Shown here: positions 6,392-7,212 of the stretch, piece by piece | How positions within the stretch are numbered: position 1 is the first letter of the stretch | Layout of the letters: every line of letters starts with the position of its first letter | Assembly (NCBI GenBank): GCA_009936695.1 | Contig: JAACEA010000228.1 | Location: 1 to 7,212, forward strand | Direction of reading: 5' to 3' | DNA from: Planctomycetia bacterium | Lineage (GTDB): Bacteria; Planctomycetota; Phycisphaerae; Phycisphaerales; SM1A02 | Length of the DNA: 7,212 nucleotides | Made by a program: the position numbers and the translations under genes | Notes under the pieces: generated by a model | The model's database searches: none | The model's input: only the letters and a program-made list of their open reading frames with translations | Told to the model about the DNA's origin: nothing

Positions 6392-7048
6392 ATGCCCGTC
6401 GATCTCGAATCCGATCTGATCCGTCTTCGCCGTGAACTCCTCGCCCTCGGGGCCAAGGTGGATCAACGGGTCCATGCCATCACCACCGCGATTCTCGACG
6501 CCGACGTCGACGCCGCGCGAGTGATCAAGAAGGGGGACGAGGAGATCGACCATGACGATCTCGAGATCGAAGAGGAGTGTGCCCGACTGCTCGCGCTCAC
6601 GGCGCCGGTGGCAACCGACCTTCGAGAACTCCTCGCCATCATGCGGATCAGCGGTGAGTTCGAGCGGATCGCCGATCTCTGCAAGGGCATGTCCAAGCGG
6701 GTGATTCGCGTCAGCTCGATGCCCGCGGTGCGGGTGCCCGAGACGCTGGCGGAGATGTGCATGTCGGTGCGGAAGATCTTCGCGAAGGCACTGCGATCGG
6801 TCGCGGATACGGACGTCGGGCTGGCCCGGGAGGTGAACGCGGACGACGACGAACTCGATCGCCTCCACAAGGCGATGCTCGTCTGGGCACGGGAGGAGAT
6901 CCCGAAGGACCCCACCGCGACCAACGCCACGATCGAACTGCTTGCGATCGCACAGCGGCTCGAGCGGGCCGGTGACATCTCGGTGTCGATCGCCGGCAAT
7001 CTCATCTATCTCGTCGAGGGACGGGTCGTCCGGCACGGCAACGCCTGA
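6392..7048 (+). CDS. phoU: Phosphate signalling protein PhoU
   Basis: Cytoplasmic helical regulator that links the PstSCAB transporter to PhoR and restrains both uptake and Pho activation when phosphate is plentiful. It has 218 residues, slightly shorter than E. coli PhoU (241). Two tandem PhoU repeats, each a three-helix bundle, are visible. Each carries the metal-binding E(D)xxxD motif: ERIAD at 91-95 in repeat 1 and ERAGD at 191-195 in repeat 2, exactly 100 residues apart. The first repeat also shows VIKKGDEEIDHDDLEIEEEC (44-63) and LLALTAPVATDLRELLAIM (66-84), the second VNADDDELDRLHK (148-160). I chose ATG 6392, with AGGAA about 6 bases upstream; the open frame extends back into pstB (to 6269), but that part encodes only a Pro/Arg/Ser-rich shadow. 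The 31-base gap after pstB contains no terminator, so phoU is probably the last gene of the pst transcript. Confidence 0.94.
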   Translation: MPVDLESDLIRLRRELLALGAKVDQRVHAITTAILDADVDAARVIKKGDEEIDHDDLEIEEECARLLALTAPVATDLRELLAIMRISGEFERIADLCKGMSKRVIRVSSMPAVRVPETLAEMCMSVRKIFAKALRSVADTDVGLAREVNADDDELDRLHKAMLVWAREEIPKDPTATNATIELLAIAQRLERAGDISVSIAGNLIYLVEGRVVRHGNA

Positions 7049-7153
7049 GCGACGACGGTCCCGCCACGTGATCGGAACCGACCGCAGAATCCTCGCGATC
7101 CACACAGACCGTTCCCCAGGGCTCGATCCCCGACCCTCCTGTGGACGAGCCGA

Positions 7154-7170
7154 CGATCCGACTTGGATCG
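7154..7170. repeat. Small inverted repeat overlapping a possible -35 element
   Basis: CGATCC (7154-7159) and GGATCG (7165-7170) are a perfect 6-bp inverted repeat around GACTT. It covers the possible -35 hexamer at 7163-7168, which would suit an operator, but GATC-rich words are common throughout this sequence and chance is a real alternative. Confidence 0.25.
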
Positions 7171-7190
7171 ACGCGGTCGCGATCTAGACT
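7163..7190 (+). promoter_or_regulatory. Possible sigma-70-type promoter for a downstream gene
   Basis: TTGGAT (7163-7168, 3 of 6 matches to TTGACA) and TAGACT (7185-7190, 4 of 6 to TATAAT) are separated by 16 bases, with the -10 preceded by GATC. They lie in the 164 bases after phoU, in which I see no gene, no tRNA and no convincing terminator. If real, transcription would start near 7197 and serve a gene outside the window. Confidence 0.4.
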
Positions 7191-7212
7191 CCCGACGTTC
7201 GAACGAACCATC

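Noticed and set aside
5005..6456. 483-codon minus-strand frame opposite pstB and parts of its neighbours
   Set aside because: It spans several real genes on the other strand and shows no domain; a high-GC artefact.
7099..7145. TCCACA...TGTGGA long-range pairing after phoU as a terminator
   Set aside because: A 6-bp stem enclosing over 30 bases with only weak inner pairing and no U-run.
1..7212. Mobile element, CRISPR array, tRNA/rRNA or phage-type genes
   Set aside because: No transposase or integrase motifs, no terminal repeats, no regularly spaced long repeats and no structural RNA signatures were seen; all of the window except short gaps is accounted for by the pho-pst genes.

Overview
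This window is a compact phosphate-sensing and high-affinity phosphate-uptake locus. All genes are on the + strand, in the order phoB (5' end cut off by the window) - phoR - pstS - pstC - pstA - pstB - phoU. Coding density is very high, the sequence is GC-rich, all seven stop codons are TGA, and long spurious open frames occur on both strands, as expected for high-GC DNA. The proteins are of Gram-negative type: PstS has a Sec signal peptide without a lipobox cysteine. The PstS motifs (DGSSTVYP, DISDASRP, SEDDNVLV) resemble the form common in cyanobacteria, planctomycetes and some proteobacteria. My best guess is a marine or environmental planctomycete-like bacterium (perhaps Phycisphaerae), but taxonomy cannot be fixed from this window alone and no mobile DNA is visible.

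Layout. Positions 1-653 hold the receiver and winged-helix output domain of a PhoB-like regulator. Its stop codon overlaps a TTG start of the histidine kinase PhoR (650-2044). A 144-base gap (2045-2188) separates phoR from pstS and holds the main control region: three 7-base direct repeats of the form CTTNACR at exact 11-base spacing, a good candidate Pho box, followed by a short dyad and a clear Shine-Dalgarno site. pstS (2189-3190) is followed by a perfect GC-only 12-bp hairpin and then by pstC, pstA and pstB. pstC and pstA overlap by 4 bases, pstA and pstB are nearly contiguous, and phoU closes the run at 7048. The last 164 bases hold no gene that I can support, but include a possible promoter for something beyond the window.

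How the parts work together. PstS captures phosphate in the periplasm, PstC and PstA form the channel, and PstB powers transport. PhoU links transporter state to PhoR, which has almost no periplasmic domain and so probably senses through PstSCAB-PhoU. PhoR controls phosphorylation of PhoB, which would bind the repeats upstream of pstS. The whole feedback circuit is thus encoded in about 7 kb on one strand.

I see no new defence, mobile or biosynthetic system here. The most unusual items are an acidic insert of about 105 residues in the predicted periplasmic loop of PstA, the triple 11-bp-period Pho-box candidate, and the strong stem-loop that probably sets the PstS-to-permease expression ratio.
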